DNA of 64,000 bases from Shewanella sp. KX20019. GTDB lineage: Bacteria > Pseudomonadota > Gammaproteobacteria > Enterobacterales > Shewanellaceae. A program made the position numbers and the translations under genes. This document shows positions 25,642 through 35,403 of this stretch, piece by piece. Below the pieces are notes generated by a model. That model was not told the DNA's origin. It did no database searches and saw nothing but the letters and a program-made list of their open reading frames with translations. Position 1 is the stretch's first letter. Every line of letters starts with the position of its first letter. Location of the stretch: contig NZ_CP068437.1 of the NCBI RefSeq assembly GCF_016757755.1, forward strand, positions 1,550,001-1,614,000, written 5' to 3'.

Positions 25642-26039
25642 AAAATTCACCTATTACGCTTAATGTTAAAAGTTGTTATATCTTCTGGTAATTAAAGTAC
25701 CAACACTGATGCGCTAAAGGTGTGATCTGGCTCTGATTTAGCCTTAAATCTAGTGTAAATCACTCTAAAATTCGATCTAGGTAGCTAATTCTGTAATTTT
25801 ATGACGTCGATAGCCTTCAATATGAAAATTCAATACTCGCTAAATAGTATTGTCGTTTTATTTACCGCAACAGTACGGTTATGTGGGTGCTGATGACGGC
25901 ACTCTAAACTTATTCTGGTGTCTACCTTGGCAAAGGGGTGTCACCGAATTGACATAAAACTGTCTTTAAGCTGTTATCTGTTACTGGCATGGTTACGGCT
26001 CGATCTACAACGTGCGTTGTCAATTCGGGGATAAGCAGT
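25642..26039. other. Divergent regulatory region between adhB and malQ
   Basis: No gene is present. The glycogen-operon promoter lies at its right end, and the adhB promoter must lie near its left end. Confidence 0.5.
25949..25977 (+). promoter_or_regulatory. Probable sigma-70 promoter of the glycogen operon with an overlapping Pho-box-like core
   Basis: TTGACA (25949-25954) is a perfect -35. A 17-base spacer is followed by TGTTAT (25972-25977) as -10. Transcription would start near 25984, which supports the malQ start at 26040 over an upstream ATG at 25989. Over the -35 and spacer, TTGACATAAAACTGTCTTT matches the E. coli PhoB consensus at 14 of 19 positions, including an unbroken CATAAAACTGTC. 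Confidence 0.6.
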
Positions 26040-28388
26040 ATGGGGCTAGAGAAGTTACTGTATTTGCAGGGTGTCGGTGCCGAGTTTGTCAGCTGTAGTG
26101 GCGAAAAAATCTATACTCCAGAACAAGATCGCATCGGAATACTACGTTGCATGCTGGCTGGTGAGCAGCATCTGAATGACGAGCTGATTGCCAGCAAAAT
26201 CTTTGCGCTCGACGCATTGCCATGGACTCATGCATTACCGAGCTTTCAGCATTGCTGTATTGAAGCGCCATTACTCAACCTTTACCTCCCCGAACACTGC
26301 AATGACTTGTTGTGGATTGAATTGCAGCTAGAAGATGGCAACGCATATAAGTTTGCCGTTTATTGCGATAAGTTACGCTCTCACTGCAGTGATTTCGGCA
26401 CTAGCCCCTTGGTAGAGGTTGCCGGTGATTACCAAATTGAAACAGTGGGTTATCTGCATTATCAATTATCCATAACGCAAGCATTTATTGATTCATCTCT
26501 GGTGCGAATAGACGCTACGGATAGCGTCGAGCTTCCTTGCATTGGGCTTGGGTATCATCGGGTGAGCTTCTCACTGGATAGTCCTGCAGCCGCTGCTTGC
26601 ACTGATCAAACCAATACCGATGACGATGGAATAACTTCTGCAACCTGGCTGGTCGCCCCTGCAACAAGCTATCAAGGCTGCAAAACAGGGATAGATGACC
26701 GGCTTTGGGGCTTGAGCATCCAACTATTCAGCCTACGCAGCGATACCCAGTGGGGAATTGGTGACTTTGCCGATCTGTTATCTCTTCTCGATGTTGTAGC
26801 CAAAGAGGGCGCAAGTTTTGTAGTACTTAATCCGCTACATGCGCTTGATATTGCTAAGCCGCAGGTGTGCAGCCCTTATAGTCCATCTGACAGGCGTAGA
26901 TTAAATCCGCTCTACATCAACATTGAGATGGTGCCCGAATTTGAGCTGCTATTGAGTGTAAAGGCTGATGCCGTAATTGACCCTGTAAATGGCGAGCCTA
27001 GAGCTGATTTACAGGAGTTAAAGGCTGAACTCATAGCGATTAAGGCGCTAGTTAATGCGACAGATTGGCTCGACTATCGCTTAGTCAGTCGCCATAAATA
27101 CCGTATTTTTGCGCGATTATATAAGTTATTCCTATTGCATCATGCTGAACAGGCTACCGGGCGAGCACTGTGCTTCAACCGTTTCATCGCCGACAAAGGT
27201 GAGCCGTTGCAGCAGTTTTGCGATCAACAAGCCGAAGACACGAGAGAGTTAAGCGAGTTTAAAGGCCTCGATAGGCGCTTTTTTGCCTACCTACAGTTCG
27301 TTGCCGAGCAGCAATTAACTCAATGCCAAGGACACGCTAAGCAACTTGGGATGTCAATTGGTTTGGTCCGCGATCTCGCGGTGGGAGCCGCGGCTAATAG
27401 CGTTGAAGTTAAAATGGCTAATAACCCTTTTTGCCAGCAAGCCAGTATCGGCGCTCCGCCAGACCGATTTGCACCACAAGGCCAAAATTGGGGGCTGACT
27501 CCGCTAGATCCTATTGCGCTTAAACAGAGTGACTATCAACATTTTATCTCCTTGTTACGTAGCAATATGCAATCTTGCGGCGCACTGCGTATCGATCATG
27601 TGATGTCGCTTCTGCGCCTATGGTGGTGGCCTGCATCTAAGGAGCTCGGTAAAGGAGCCTACGTCTATTATCCGTTGGATGCACTATTGGCCATCTTGTG
27701 CATTGAAAGTCAGCGGGCACAATGTCGCGTCATTGGTGAAGATTTAGGGCTTATTCCACCTGAAATAGTCAACAAGCTATCTGCTGCAGGTGTTTTGTCA
27801 AATGAACTATTTTATTTCAACAAGCAAGCTGGTGTTTTTACGCCACCACAAGAATACCAACCGCAAAGCTTAATGATGTTGGCTAATCACGACGTACCAC
27901 CGTTATTAGCATGGTGGCAAGCAGACGACCTCGCGCTAAGGCACAAGCTCGGTCTTATTGACAGCGATAGTACCCTCCAAGCTGCTTTACAAGAGCGTGA
28001 CCATGAAAAACAACAATTACTTATGCTTTTGTGTCGTGCTGGTGCACTGAACCATAGCGATATTGATAGCACAGAGTATCCAGTATTATTGCAGGCTTGG
28101 ATCGCTGTTTGCGCCGCAGGTAATGCCAATTTATTTAGTGTGCAATTGTGCGATTTGGCCCTTGATAACCAACCTGTAAATATCCCTGGCACTTGGCTTG
28201 AATATCCTAATTGGCAACGACGTATGCCTGTCACTTTAGAGACCATGGCTGCGGATCAGAGCATTAAGGTATTGTTTAAACAACTTAGGTTGGCACGAAC
28301 AACTGCTGCTGTGCCCCATGATCAAATACCAACTTGCTCAACAACATTGTCACTACAACCTAATGGACTAAACCGCTATGACCAATAA
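26040..28388 (+). CDS. malQ: 4-alpha-glucanotransferase (amylomaltase)
   Basis: This cytoplasmic GH77 enzyme transfers alpha-1,4-glucan segments between maltodextrins. The 782-residue protein has an extended N-terminal domain, then the GH77 core with SPYSPSDRRRLNPLYINIE, GLVRDLAVG and GAPPDRFAPQGQNWGLTP. The catalytic triad lies in LRIDHVMSL (Asp nucleophile), VIGEDLG (Glu) and LANHDVPP (Asp). Size is close to the roughly 700-residue enterobacterial MalQ but longer in the N-terminal part. The chosen ATG follows GGGGATAAG. It is first in the glycogen operon and overlaps glgB by 11 bases. Its place here suggests it processes dextrins released by debranching. Confidence 0.93.
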   Translation: MGLEKLLYLQGVGAEFVSCSGEKIYTPEQDRIGILRCMLAGEQHLNDELIASKIFALDALPWTHALPSFQHCCIEAPLLNLYLPEHCNDLLWIELQLEDGNAYKFAVYCDKLRSHCSDFGTSPLVEVAGDYQIETVGYLHYQLSITQAFIDSSLVRIDATDSVELPCIGLGYHRVSFSLDSPAAAACTDQTNTDDDGITSATWLVAPATSYQGCKTGIDDRLWGLSIQLFSLRSDTQWGIGDFADLLSLLDVVAKEGASFVVLNPLHALDIAKPQVCSPYSPSDRRRLNPLYINIEMVPEFELLLSVKADAVIDPVNGEPRADLQELKAELIAIKALVNATDWLDYRLVSRHKYRIFARLYKLFLLHHAEQATGRALCFNRFIADKGEPLQQFCDQQAEDTRELSEFKGLDRRFFAYLQFVAEQQLTQCQGHAKQLGMSIGLVRDLAVGAAANSVEVKMANNPFCQQASIGAPPDRFAPQGQNWGLTPLDPIALKQSDYQHFISLLRSNMQSCGALRIDHVMSLLRLWWWPASKELGKGAYVYYPLDALLAILCIESQRAQCRVIGEDLGLIPPEIVNKLSAAGVLSNELFYFNKQAGVFTPPQEYQPQSLMMLANHDVPPLLAWWQADDLALRHKLGLIDSDSTLQAALQERDHEKQQLLMLLCRAGALNHSDIDSTEYPVLLQAWIAVCAAGNANLFSVQLCDLALDNQPVNIPGTWLEYPNWQRRMPVTLETMAADQSIKVLFKQLRLARTTAAVPHDQIPTCSTTLSLQPNGLNRYDQ

Positions 28389-30627
28389 CGCTCCCGAATT
28401 TAAACATGGTTCCGATGTCGCTTTACTAAACGGTGAGTTTGTTGATGTATTTTCACTACTCGGTATGCATGCAAGCGACAATGGTAAATCACTGACTGTA
28501 CGTTGCTTTTTGCGCGGAGCAGTGAGTGTTGACGTTATTTGCCACAAAACATCTCGCAAGGTAGCGAGCTTGGCTAAGTGTAATGATGAAGGGCTGTTTA
28601 GCGGTAAAATGGGCCGTAGGGTAAAGCCATTTCTCTACAAACTGCGGGTCCAATACCCTTTAAGCGAAGTCAATATTGTCGATCCTTACCAATTTGATAG
28701 CCAATTGGCTGCTGATGATCTCTATCTTTTTGGTGAGGGGGCACAGCAACAAGCTTATCAGTTTCTAGGTGCTAATTGGCGTGAATGCCAAGGCGTTACT
28801 GGGGTACTCTTTTGTGTTTGGGCGCCCAATGCCAAGCGGGTGTCATTAATCGGTGATTTCAACCATTGGGATGGTGCGGTCAACGTGATGCGCCAACATC
28901 TTGCCAATGGTATTTGGGAAATTTTCATTCCAAATATTACGGCGGGTACCTACTACAAGTTTGAGATAATTGATGCAAATGGGCTTTGCATTGAAAGAGC
29001 CGATCCATACGCTAAAGCAATGCAACCTGCTCCGGGTAATGCCTCGATGGTGAGCAGCGCTAAGCAACATGTTTGGCAAGATAAGCAATGGCTTGCAGAG
29101 CGTAGTCAACAGGTGTGGCATCAAGCGCCAATGTCTATCTATGAAGTTCATCTAGCCTCTTGGCGCAGGCAGGGTGAAGACGGTACTCAATACCTTGATT
29201 ATGCTGAGCTAACACAGCAACTCATCCCCTATACCGTAGACATGGGCTTTACGCATCTGCAGTTAATGCCAGTGAGTGAATATCCATTCGATGGTTCTTG
29301 GGGTTATCAGCCTGTAGGGCTTTATGCGCCGACTTACCGTTTTGGCGACCTGAACGGTTTAAAAATCTTTATTGATGCTTGTCATCAGGCGGGCATAGCG
29401 GTGCTATTGGATTGGGTGCCTGCTCACTTTCCAAAAGATCCCCATGGGTTATGCCTGTTTGATGGTACCAATTTGTATGAGCATCACGACCCGCGCCAAG
29501 GTGAACATCCTGATTGGGATACGTTGATCTATAACTATGAACGTGGCGAGGTACAAAGCTATTTATTGAGCAATGCTTGTTACTGGTTAGAGGAGTTTCA
29601 TTTTGACGGCTTGAGACTCGATGCCGTGTCTTCGATGTTGTATTTAGATTACAGTCGAGAAGCGGGGCAGTGGTTACCGAATGCTAATGGTGGGCGCGAA
29701 AATCTCTCTGCAATTAGCTTTCTACAAAACTTGAATCAACGCATCTATCGCCGTTTTCCTGGTGTTTGTATGATTGCCGAAGAGTCGACTGCTTGGCCGG
29801 GAGTGAGCCATGTGATTGATAAGCCGCTGTCGCAATCGATAGATAGCCATACACAATATAACTTAGGCTTCGGCTTTAAATGGAATATGGGCTGGATGAA
29901 TGACAGCTTGAGCTATTTACAGCGCGATCCCATCTACCGTCAACACCATCACCATGAGCTTAGTTTCAGCCTCGTCTACCAATATACCGAACAGTTTATT
30001 TTAGCCTTGAGCCATGATGAAGTCGTGCACGGCAAAGGCTCATTGCTGCATAAGATCCCTGGAGATGATTGGCAGAAATTTGCCACGTTAAGGGCCTATT
30101 ATGGCTTTATGTGGGGTCACCCAGGAAAGAAACTGCTGTTCATGGGAGATGAATTTGCCCAGCGAGATGAGTGGAACCACGATGTTAGTTTGGATTGGCA
30201 CCTGCTGCAGTACGCGCCTCATATAGGGATGCAGGCTTGGGTTAAAGATCTAAATAAACTCTATAAATCATCCACAGCTCTTTGGTTAAAAGATAGCGAC
30301 CCTAGTGGTTTTAGCTGGTTAGATTGTGACAATGCAGCCTCGAGTATCTTTAGCTTTATACGTCACGGCGAATTAGGTGCTGAAGACAATAGCTCATTGG
30401 TGTTTATCGTTAATATGACGCCGGAGGTGCATCACGGATTTAGGATCGGACTTGCTCAGAGTGGTGACCTTGTCGAGAAGCTTAACAGTGATAGCGCATT
30501 TTATGGTGGTAGCGATGTAGGTAACCAGGGGCTCATTTGTGCAGAAGAAATTCCATATCAAGGAATGCCTTTTAGCGCACTAGTGACGGTGCCGCCGCTT
30601 GCCTGTTTAATTATTGGTAAGGCATAA
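28378..30627 (+). CDS. glgB: 1,4-alpha-glucan (glycogen) branching enzyme
   Basis: It forms alpha-1,6 branches in glycogen. The 749-residue GH13 protein has two N-terminal CBM48-like domains, the second starting near TGVLFCVWAPNAKRVSLIGDFN. The catalytic barrel has LDWVPAHFPKD, nucleophile Asp415 in FDGLRLDAVSS, acid/base Glu468 in IAEESTAW, and the transition-state Asp in LSHDEVVHGKG. Length is close to E. coli GlgB (728). It overlaps malQ and lies three bases before glgX, so translation is probably coupled. Confidence 0.95.
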   Translation: MTNNAPEFKHGSDVALLNGEFVDVFSLLGMHASDNGKSLTVRCFLRGAVSVDVICHKTSRKVASLAKCNDEGLFSGKMGRRVKPFLYKLRVQYPLSEVNIVDPYQFDSQLAADDLYLFGEGAQQQAYQFLGANWRECQGVTGVLFCVWAPNAKRVSLIGDFNHWDGAVNVMRQHLANGIWEIFIPNITAGTYYKFEIIDANGLCIERADPYAKAMQPAPGNASMVSSAKQHVWQDKQWLAERSQQVWHQAPMSIYEVHLASWRRQGEDGTQYLDYAELTQQLIPYTVDMGFTHLQLMPVSEYPFDGSWGYQPVGLYAPTYRFGDLNGLKIFIDACHQAGIAVLLDWVPAHFPKDPHGLCLFDGTNLYEHHDPRQGEHPDWDTLIYNYERGEVQSYLLSNACYWLEEFHFDGLRLDAVSSMLYLDYSREAGQWLPNANGGRENLSAISFLQNLNQRIYRRFPGVCMIAEESTAWPGVSHVIDKPLSQSIDSHTQYNLGFGFKWNMGWMNDSLSYLQRDPIYRQHHHHELSFSLVYQYTEQFILALSHDEVVHGKGSLLHKIPGDDWQKFATLRAYYGFMWGHPGKKLLFMGDEFAQRDEWNHDVSLDWHLLQYAPHIGMQAWVKDLNKLYKSSTALWLKDSDPSGFSWLDCDNAASSIFSFIRHGELGAEDNSSLVFIVNMTPEVHHGFRIGLAQSGDLVEKLNSDSAFYGGSDVGNQGLICAEEIPYQGMPFSALVTVPPLACLIIGKA

Positions 30628-30630
30628 ACC

Positions 30631-32826
30631 ATGCTGACCACCAGAGGGCTTCCTTATCCGCTTGGGGCAACGGTCGATGATAATGGTGTTAATTTTGCGT
30701 TGTTCTCTGCCCATGCCACATCAGTCACGCTTTGTGTGTTTGATAGCAGTGGGAAGAACGAGCTTGCACGTTATCCCTTGATGCACAAAAGCCAACAAGT
30801 GTGGCACCTGCATATAGCCTGCACAGATAAGGGATTGGTCTATGGTTATCGAGTCGATGGTCCTTTTGAACCTCATTCTGGTCATCGATTTAACGCCAAT
30901 AAACTGCTGCTCGACCCTTATGCTAAGCAGTGGGTCGGTCAATTTGTAGAACATCAAAGTCACTATGGTTACTGCACTGACCACACGTTAGAAGACCTGT
31001 CTTTTAACTGCGACGATAATGCGGCTTACATGCCCAAATGCAAAGTCGTTGATACTGCTACATTAGCCGCTATTTCGCCCTTAAGGGCTGCGGCAGCACA
31101 TGTTGGCAATGATCTTAATGGTCATATCATTTATGAGCTGCATGTAAAGGGCTTTACCCAGCAGTGTGATGACATTGATGCATCTGTTCGTGGCACATAT
31201 TTAAGTTTAGCAGAGCCGAAAATACTAAATTACTTAACCGATCTAGGGGTGACCTGTGTTGAGTTGTTACCAGTACACAGCTTTATTAATGAAGCCTTTT
31301 TACAGCATAAAAATCTAACTAACTATTGGGGCTATAACAGCTTAAGTTTCTTTGTGCCCCATTTTCAATATCAAAGCGAGTCCCTCACCGGACCAGAGCC
31401 AATTGAACAGTTTAGGATGATGGTGAGCGCGCTGCATGACTCGGGTATAGAGGTGATCCTCGATGTGGTTTATAACCACACCGCTGAAGGTAACCGCCAT
31501 GGACCAACCTTGAGCTTCAAGGGGATTGATAACTTAAGTTATTACCGATTGCTCCCAAATGATAAACGCTTTTATATCAACGACACCGGCTGTGGGAATA
31601 CACTAAACATCAGCCATCCCAAAGTGTTGCAGATGGTCATGGACTCATTACGTTATTGGGTTGAAGTGATGGGCGTAGACGGTTTTAGGTTTGATTTAGC
31701 CAGTTGTTTAGGTCGAGAAAATCATGGTTTTGATAAGGGTGCAGGTTTTTTCGATGCCATAGCCCAAGATCCAGTGCTGAATAGAGTAAAGCTGATTGCA
31801 GAGCCTTGGGATATCGGGCCTGGAGGCTACCAGTTAGGCGGTTATCCTCAAGGTTGGAGTGAATGGAACGATCGTTATCGCGATACTCTGCGCCGCTTTT
31901 GGCGCGGCGACTTTGGCATGCTGCCTGAGTTAGCGCGGCGGTTACATGGGTCGAGTGATTTGTTTGAACATGCTGATAGAAGCGCCGGCTCCAGTATTAA
32001 TTTCATCACCAGCCATGACGGTTTTAGCCTGCATGATCTGGTCTGTTACTGCCAAAGGCATAATGAACTCAACGGTGAACAAAGCCGAGACGGACATCAA
32101 GAAAACTACAGCCATCACTATGGTGAAGAGGGTGAAAGCGACAGTGCAGAGATAAATGCGCTGCGCCAACGGCAAGTGCGCAACATGCTCACCACACTCA
32201 TCTTGTCGCAAGGCGTGCCTATGCTGCTGGCGGGAGATGAAATTGGTCATAGTTTACAGGGCAACAACAATGCTTATTGCCAAGACAATGATATCAATTG
32301 GCGAGACTGGTCCTATAACGCCGAACAGGACAGTTTACTGCAGTTTGTTAAGCAGCTGATTGCCATTAGAAAACGTTTCTCAGGTTTGTACCCTAAGCAT
32401 TTTATCCATAACAATGTATCAACAGAGGGAGCCGGGCTTGACTGGTTTTGCCGCCAAGGCGAACTGATGAGTAAGGTGCAGTGGAGCGATGCCCATACAC
32501 GTAGCTTAAGTTTGGTGCTCTGTGGTGATGTCGCCTTTGAAGCATCTGTTGAGCCAGTTCAGCAGGCGCTATTGTTGATGCTAAACGCCGATGAACAAAG
32601 CTTAGCATTTAATGCCCCTTGCCTTGAGGGCTACGGTCCGTGGCAATGTTTATTGCATACCCAAACAGATGAGCAAGCCAGCGCATTGCAGGCTCAATCA
32701 GAGTTGCGTTTAGCCGACTCGGCAATAGATCTAATCCCATCAACTTCATCCTCCATTCAGCAATACCAACTGGAAGAGCGAAGCGTAATGTTGTTTTATG
32801 CTCAACTTAAAGGAGCAACCGCATGA
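30631..32826 (+). CDS. glgX: Glycogen debranching enzyme
   Basis: It hydrolyses alpha-1,6 branches of phosphorylase-limit glycogen. The 731-residue isoamylase-type GH13 protein has an N-terminal CBM48 domain (YPLGATVDDNGVNFALFSA). The catalytic motifs are DVVYNHTAEG, VDGFRFDLASCLGR (Asp), LIAEPWDIGPGGYQLG (Glu) and FITSHDGFSLHDLVCY (Asp). The NGEQSRDGHQENYS loop is typical of GlgX. E. coli GlgX is 657 residues; the extra length is mainly in the C-terminal beta domain. Its TGA overlaps the ATG of glgP (ATGA). Confidence 0.94.
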   Translation: MLTTRGLPYPLGATVDDNGVNFALFSAHATSVTLCVFDSSGKNELARYPLMHKSQQVWHLHIACTDKGLVYGYRVDGPFEPHSGHRFNANKLLLDPYAKQWVGQFVEHQSHYGYCTDHTLEDLSFNCDDNAAYMPKCKVVDTATLAAISPLRAAAAHVGNDLNGHIIYELHVKGFTQQCDDIDASVRGTYLSLAEPKILNYLTDLGVTCVELLPVHSFINEAFLQHKNLTNYWGYNSLSFFVPHFQYQSESLTGPEPIEQFRMMVSALHDSGIEVILDVVYNHTAEGNRHGPTLSFKGIDNLSYYRLLPNDKRFYINDTGCGNTLNISHPKVLQMVMDSLRYWVEVMGVDGFRFDLASCLGRENHGFDKGAGFFDAIAQDPVLNRVKLIAEPWDIGPGGYQLGGYPQGWSEWNDRYRDTLRRFWRGDFGMLPELARRLHGSSDLFEHADRSAGSSINFITSHDGFSLHDLVCYCQRHNELNGEQSRDGHQENYSHHYGEEGESDSAEINALRQRQVRNMLTTLILSQGVPMLLAGDEIGHSLQGNNNAYCQDNDINWRDWSYNAEQDSLLQFVKQLIAIRKRFSGLYPKHFIHNNVSTEGAGLDWFCRQGELMSKVQWSDAHTRSLSLVLCGDVAFEASVEPVQQALLLMLNADEQSLAFNAPCLEGYGPWQCLLHTQTDEQASALQAQSELRLADSAIDLIPSTSSSIQQYQLEERSVMLFYAQLKGATA

Positions 32827-35348
32827 CTGCACCTGTAAAGACGACCACTTCTAAGGCTAAAGCAAAACTCAAATCTACATCCGTAAAACCGATGCAACAG
32901 GCTGAGGTAGAGGATAAAGCTGCTGAGCATAGCCAATGTGAGCCTTGTGATGCATTTCACCTTGCGATGGCACGACATATCAATAATGGTTTAAGCCGAG
33001 ATGAGTATCAACAGCAGGATCTATTTCAAGCCTTGGCGACCACAGTAAAAGAGCAGATGCTAGCACCTTGGCGACAAACCCGAATCGATGATATTGCACA
33101 AGGGCGTAAGCAAGTGGCTTACTTGTCGTTGGAGTTTTTAATGGGACGGGCGCTGGGTAATGCACTGCTTAATCTCGATATTGAGCAAACTACCCGCGAC
33201 GCATTAAAGGATTATTCAGTCACACTTGAAGAGATTGAGCAGCAAGAGCATGACGCTGGACTCGGAAATGGTGGCTTGGGGCGTTTAGCCGCCTGCTTTC
33301 TAGATAGCTGCGCCAGTATGGACTTGGCGGTGACAGGTTATGGTATTCGCTATGAATACGGCATGTTTGCCCAAAAGCTGGTGGAGGGCTTTCAAGTCGA
33401 GCGGCCAGACCGCTGGCTAAGAGAGGGAAATCCTTGGGAAGTAAGGGCGGCGCAACATAATGTTAAAGTGCCTTTTTTCGGTAGAACCAGCAGCTATATA
33501 GACCCCAATGGCCGCAGTAATGTCACTTGGATTGATAGGCAAGATGTGCTCGCTGTGGCTTTCGATATGCCGGTACCGGGTTATCAAAATGGTCGTATTA
33601 ATACCTTAAGATTGTGGAAAGCGGAAGCGACTGATGATTTCGATCTCACTGAATTTAATCAAGGTGATTACAGTGAAGCCGTAGCTCGTAAAAATATGGC
33701 AGAGCAGATCACCATGGTGCTTTATCCAAATGATGCCAGTGAAAATGGCAAAGAGCTACGGCTACGGCAGCAGTACTTTTTGTCATCTGCCAGCTTACAA
33801 GACCTTCTTAACACATGGATTAGTCAGCATGGTACCGACTTTAGTGATTTTGCCAAACTCAATGTGATGCAACTCAATGACACCCACCCTGCGATAGCCA
33901 TCCCTGAATTGATGCGCTTATTGGTTGATGAGCACTTCCTTGAATGGGATGAAGCATGGCAAATCACCATACAAACCATGGCCTATACCAATCATACATT
34001 GTTACCGGAAGCCTTAGAGCGTTGGCCTGTAAGAATGATGCAGCATATGCTACCGCGGATAATGGAGATCATCTTTGAGATAAATGCGCGTTACTTAGAG
34101 TTGGTTGCGCATAAATGGCCTGGCAATGCGGTAAAACTGGCTGATATGTCGATTATTGAAGAGGGTTATGAACCTCATGTGCGAATGGCGTATTTAGCGA
34201 TTGTGGCGAGTTTCTCCGTCAATGGTGTTGCCGGCCTGCATACTCAATTGCTGACCAGCGGACTGTTTCGGAATTTTTATCAGTTATGGCCGGAAAAGTT
34301 TAACAATCGCACCAATGGTATTACCCCAAGGCGCTGGTTGGCGCAGTGTAACCCTAAGCTAAGTGCACTGCTCAGTAAGCGCTTAGGTGATGAGTGGGTT
34401 ACCGATTTAAGCCACCTAAATGCGCTAAATGCCTTTACTGATGATGTGGTGTTCATTAAAGAGTGGGCTGCGGTTAAGCAAGCCAATAAAGCGGAGTTAC
34501 AGCAGCTGATCCGCAGTGAGTGCAGTGTCGAATTTGATCCCGAAATGATGTTCGATGTGCAAGTGAAGCGTATTCATGAATATAAACGTCAACTGCTTAA
34601 TATCTTGCATGTTATCCACCTATATCAACAGATCCGTCTCGGTAATACTGACAATCTAGTCCCTCGTTGTGTGCTAATCGGCGGCAAAGCTGCCCCCGGT
34701 TATGCTATGGCCAAACTGTTAATCAAGTTAGCCAACAATGTCGCGCACATGGTCAATTCCGATGCCGTTGTTAGCCAGTATCTGCGGTTTGCTTTCCTGC
34801 CAAATTATAACGTCAGCGCCATGGAGAAAATCTGCCCTGCAACGGACTTGTCTGAACAGATCTCTACTGCTGGAAAGGAAGCGTCAGGCACCGGCAATAT
34901 GAAATTCATGATGAATGGCGCATTGACCATTGGCACATTAGATGGCGCTAACGTTGAGATGTTGGAGGAGGTGGGTCAGGAGAACTTCTTTCTGTTTGGG
35001 CTTGACGCTAAAGAGGTGACAGAGTTACGACAGGACTATCGCCCTCAGTCATTTATCACGGCCTCGAGTGCACTTTCAGGAGTGATGGAGTTATTAGACA
35101 GTGGTCATTTTAATCTGCAAGAACCCGATATATTTTCCTCGATTATCGACAGCATTAAAAGCCCTAATGATCCGTGGATGACCGCAGCGGATTTTGAATC
35201 CTACCGGCTAGCGCAGATCAAGGCGGCTAATAGCTACAAAGAACAACTGAGTTGGACACAAATGAGTATTAGAAATACGGCGGCCAGTGGCCGTTTTTCA
35301 AGTGATATGACTATCGCCGGATACCGCGATGAAATTTGGAGAGCATGA
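32823..35348 (+). CDS. glgP: Glycogen phosphorylase
   Basis: It releases glucose-1-phosphate from the non-reducing ends of glycogen. The 841-residue GT35 protein has a Lys/Thr/Ser-rich leader of about 30 residues that is not part of the usual fold. Conserved phosphorylase segments follow: YLSLEFLMGRALGNALLNL, GLGNGGLGRLAACFLDS, NGITPRRWL and VKRIHEYKRQLLN. The PLP-binding lysine (Lys694) is in EASGTGNMKFMMNGALTIG. Size is near E. coli GlgP (815). It is the fourth gene of the operon and is followed by 55 bases before glgC. Confidence 0.95.
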   Translation: MTAPVKTTTSKAKAKLKSTSVKPMQQAEVEDKAAEHSQCEPCDAFHLAMARHINNGLSRDEYQQQDLFQALATTVKEQMLAPWRQTRIDDIAQGRKQVAYLSLEFLMGRALGNALLNLDIEQTTRDALKDYSVTLEEIEQQEHDAGLGNGGLGRLAACFLDSCASMDLAVTGYGIRYEYGMFAQKLVEGFQVERPDRWLREGNPWEVRAAQHNVKVPFFGRTSSYIDPNGRSNVTWIDRQDVLAVAFDMPVPGYQNGRINTLRLWKAEATDDFDLTEFNQGDYSEAVARKNMAEQITMVLYPNDASENGKELRLRQQYFLSSASLQDLLNTWISQHGTDFSDFAKLNVMQLNDTHPAIAIPELMRLLVDEHFLEWDEAWQITIQTMAYTNHTLLPEALERWPVRMMQHMLPRIMEIIFEINARYLELVAHKWPGNAVKLADMSIIEEGYEPHVRMAYLAIVASFSVNGVAGLHTQLLTSGLFRNFYQLWPEKFNNRTNGITPRRWLAQCNPKLSALLSKRLGDEWVTDLSHLNALNAFTDDVVFIKEWAAVKQANKAELQQLIRSECSVEFDPEMMFDVQVKRIHEYKRQLLNILHVIHLYQQIRLGNTDNLVPRCVLIGGKAAPGYAMAKLLIKLANNVAHMVNSDAVVSQYLRFAFLPNYNVSAMEKICPATDLSEQISTAGKEASGTGNMKFMMNGALTIGTLDGANVEMLEEVGQENFFLFGLDAKEVTELRQDYRPQSFITASSALSGVMELLDSGHFNLQEPDIFSSIIDSIKSPNDPWMTAADFESYRLAQIKAANSYKEQLSWTQMSIRNTAASGRFSSDMTIAGYRDEIWRA

Positions 35349-35403
35349 TGCGCGTTCAGTTAATAAAGCATGTCGATCAAGTACGTTCAAGGAGTGAACA
35401 AGT

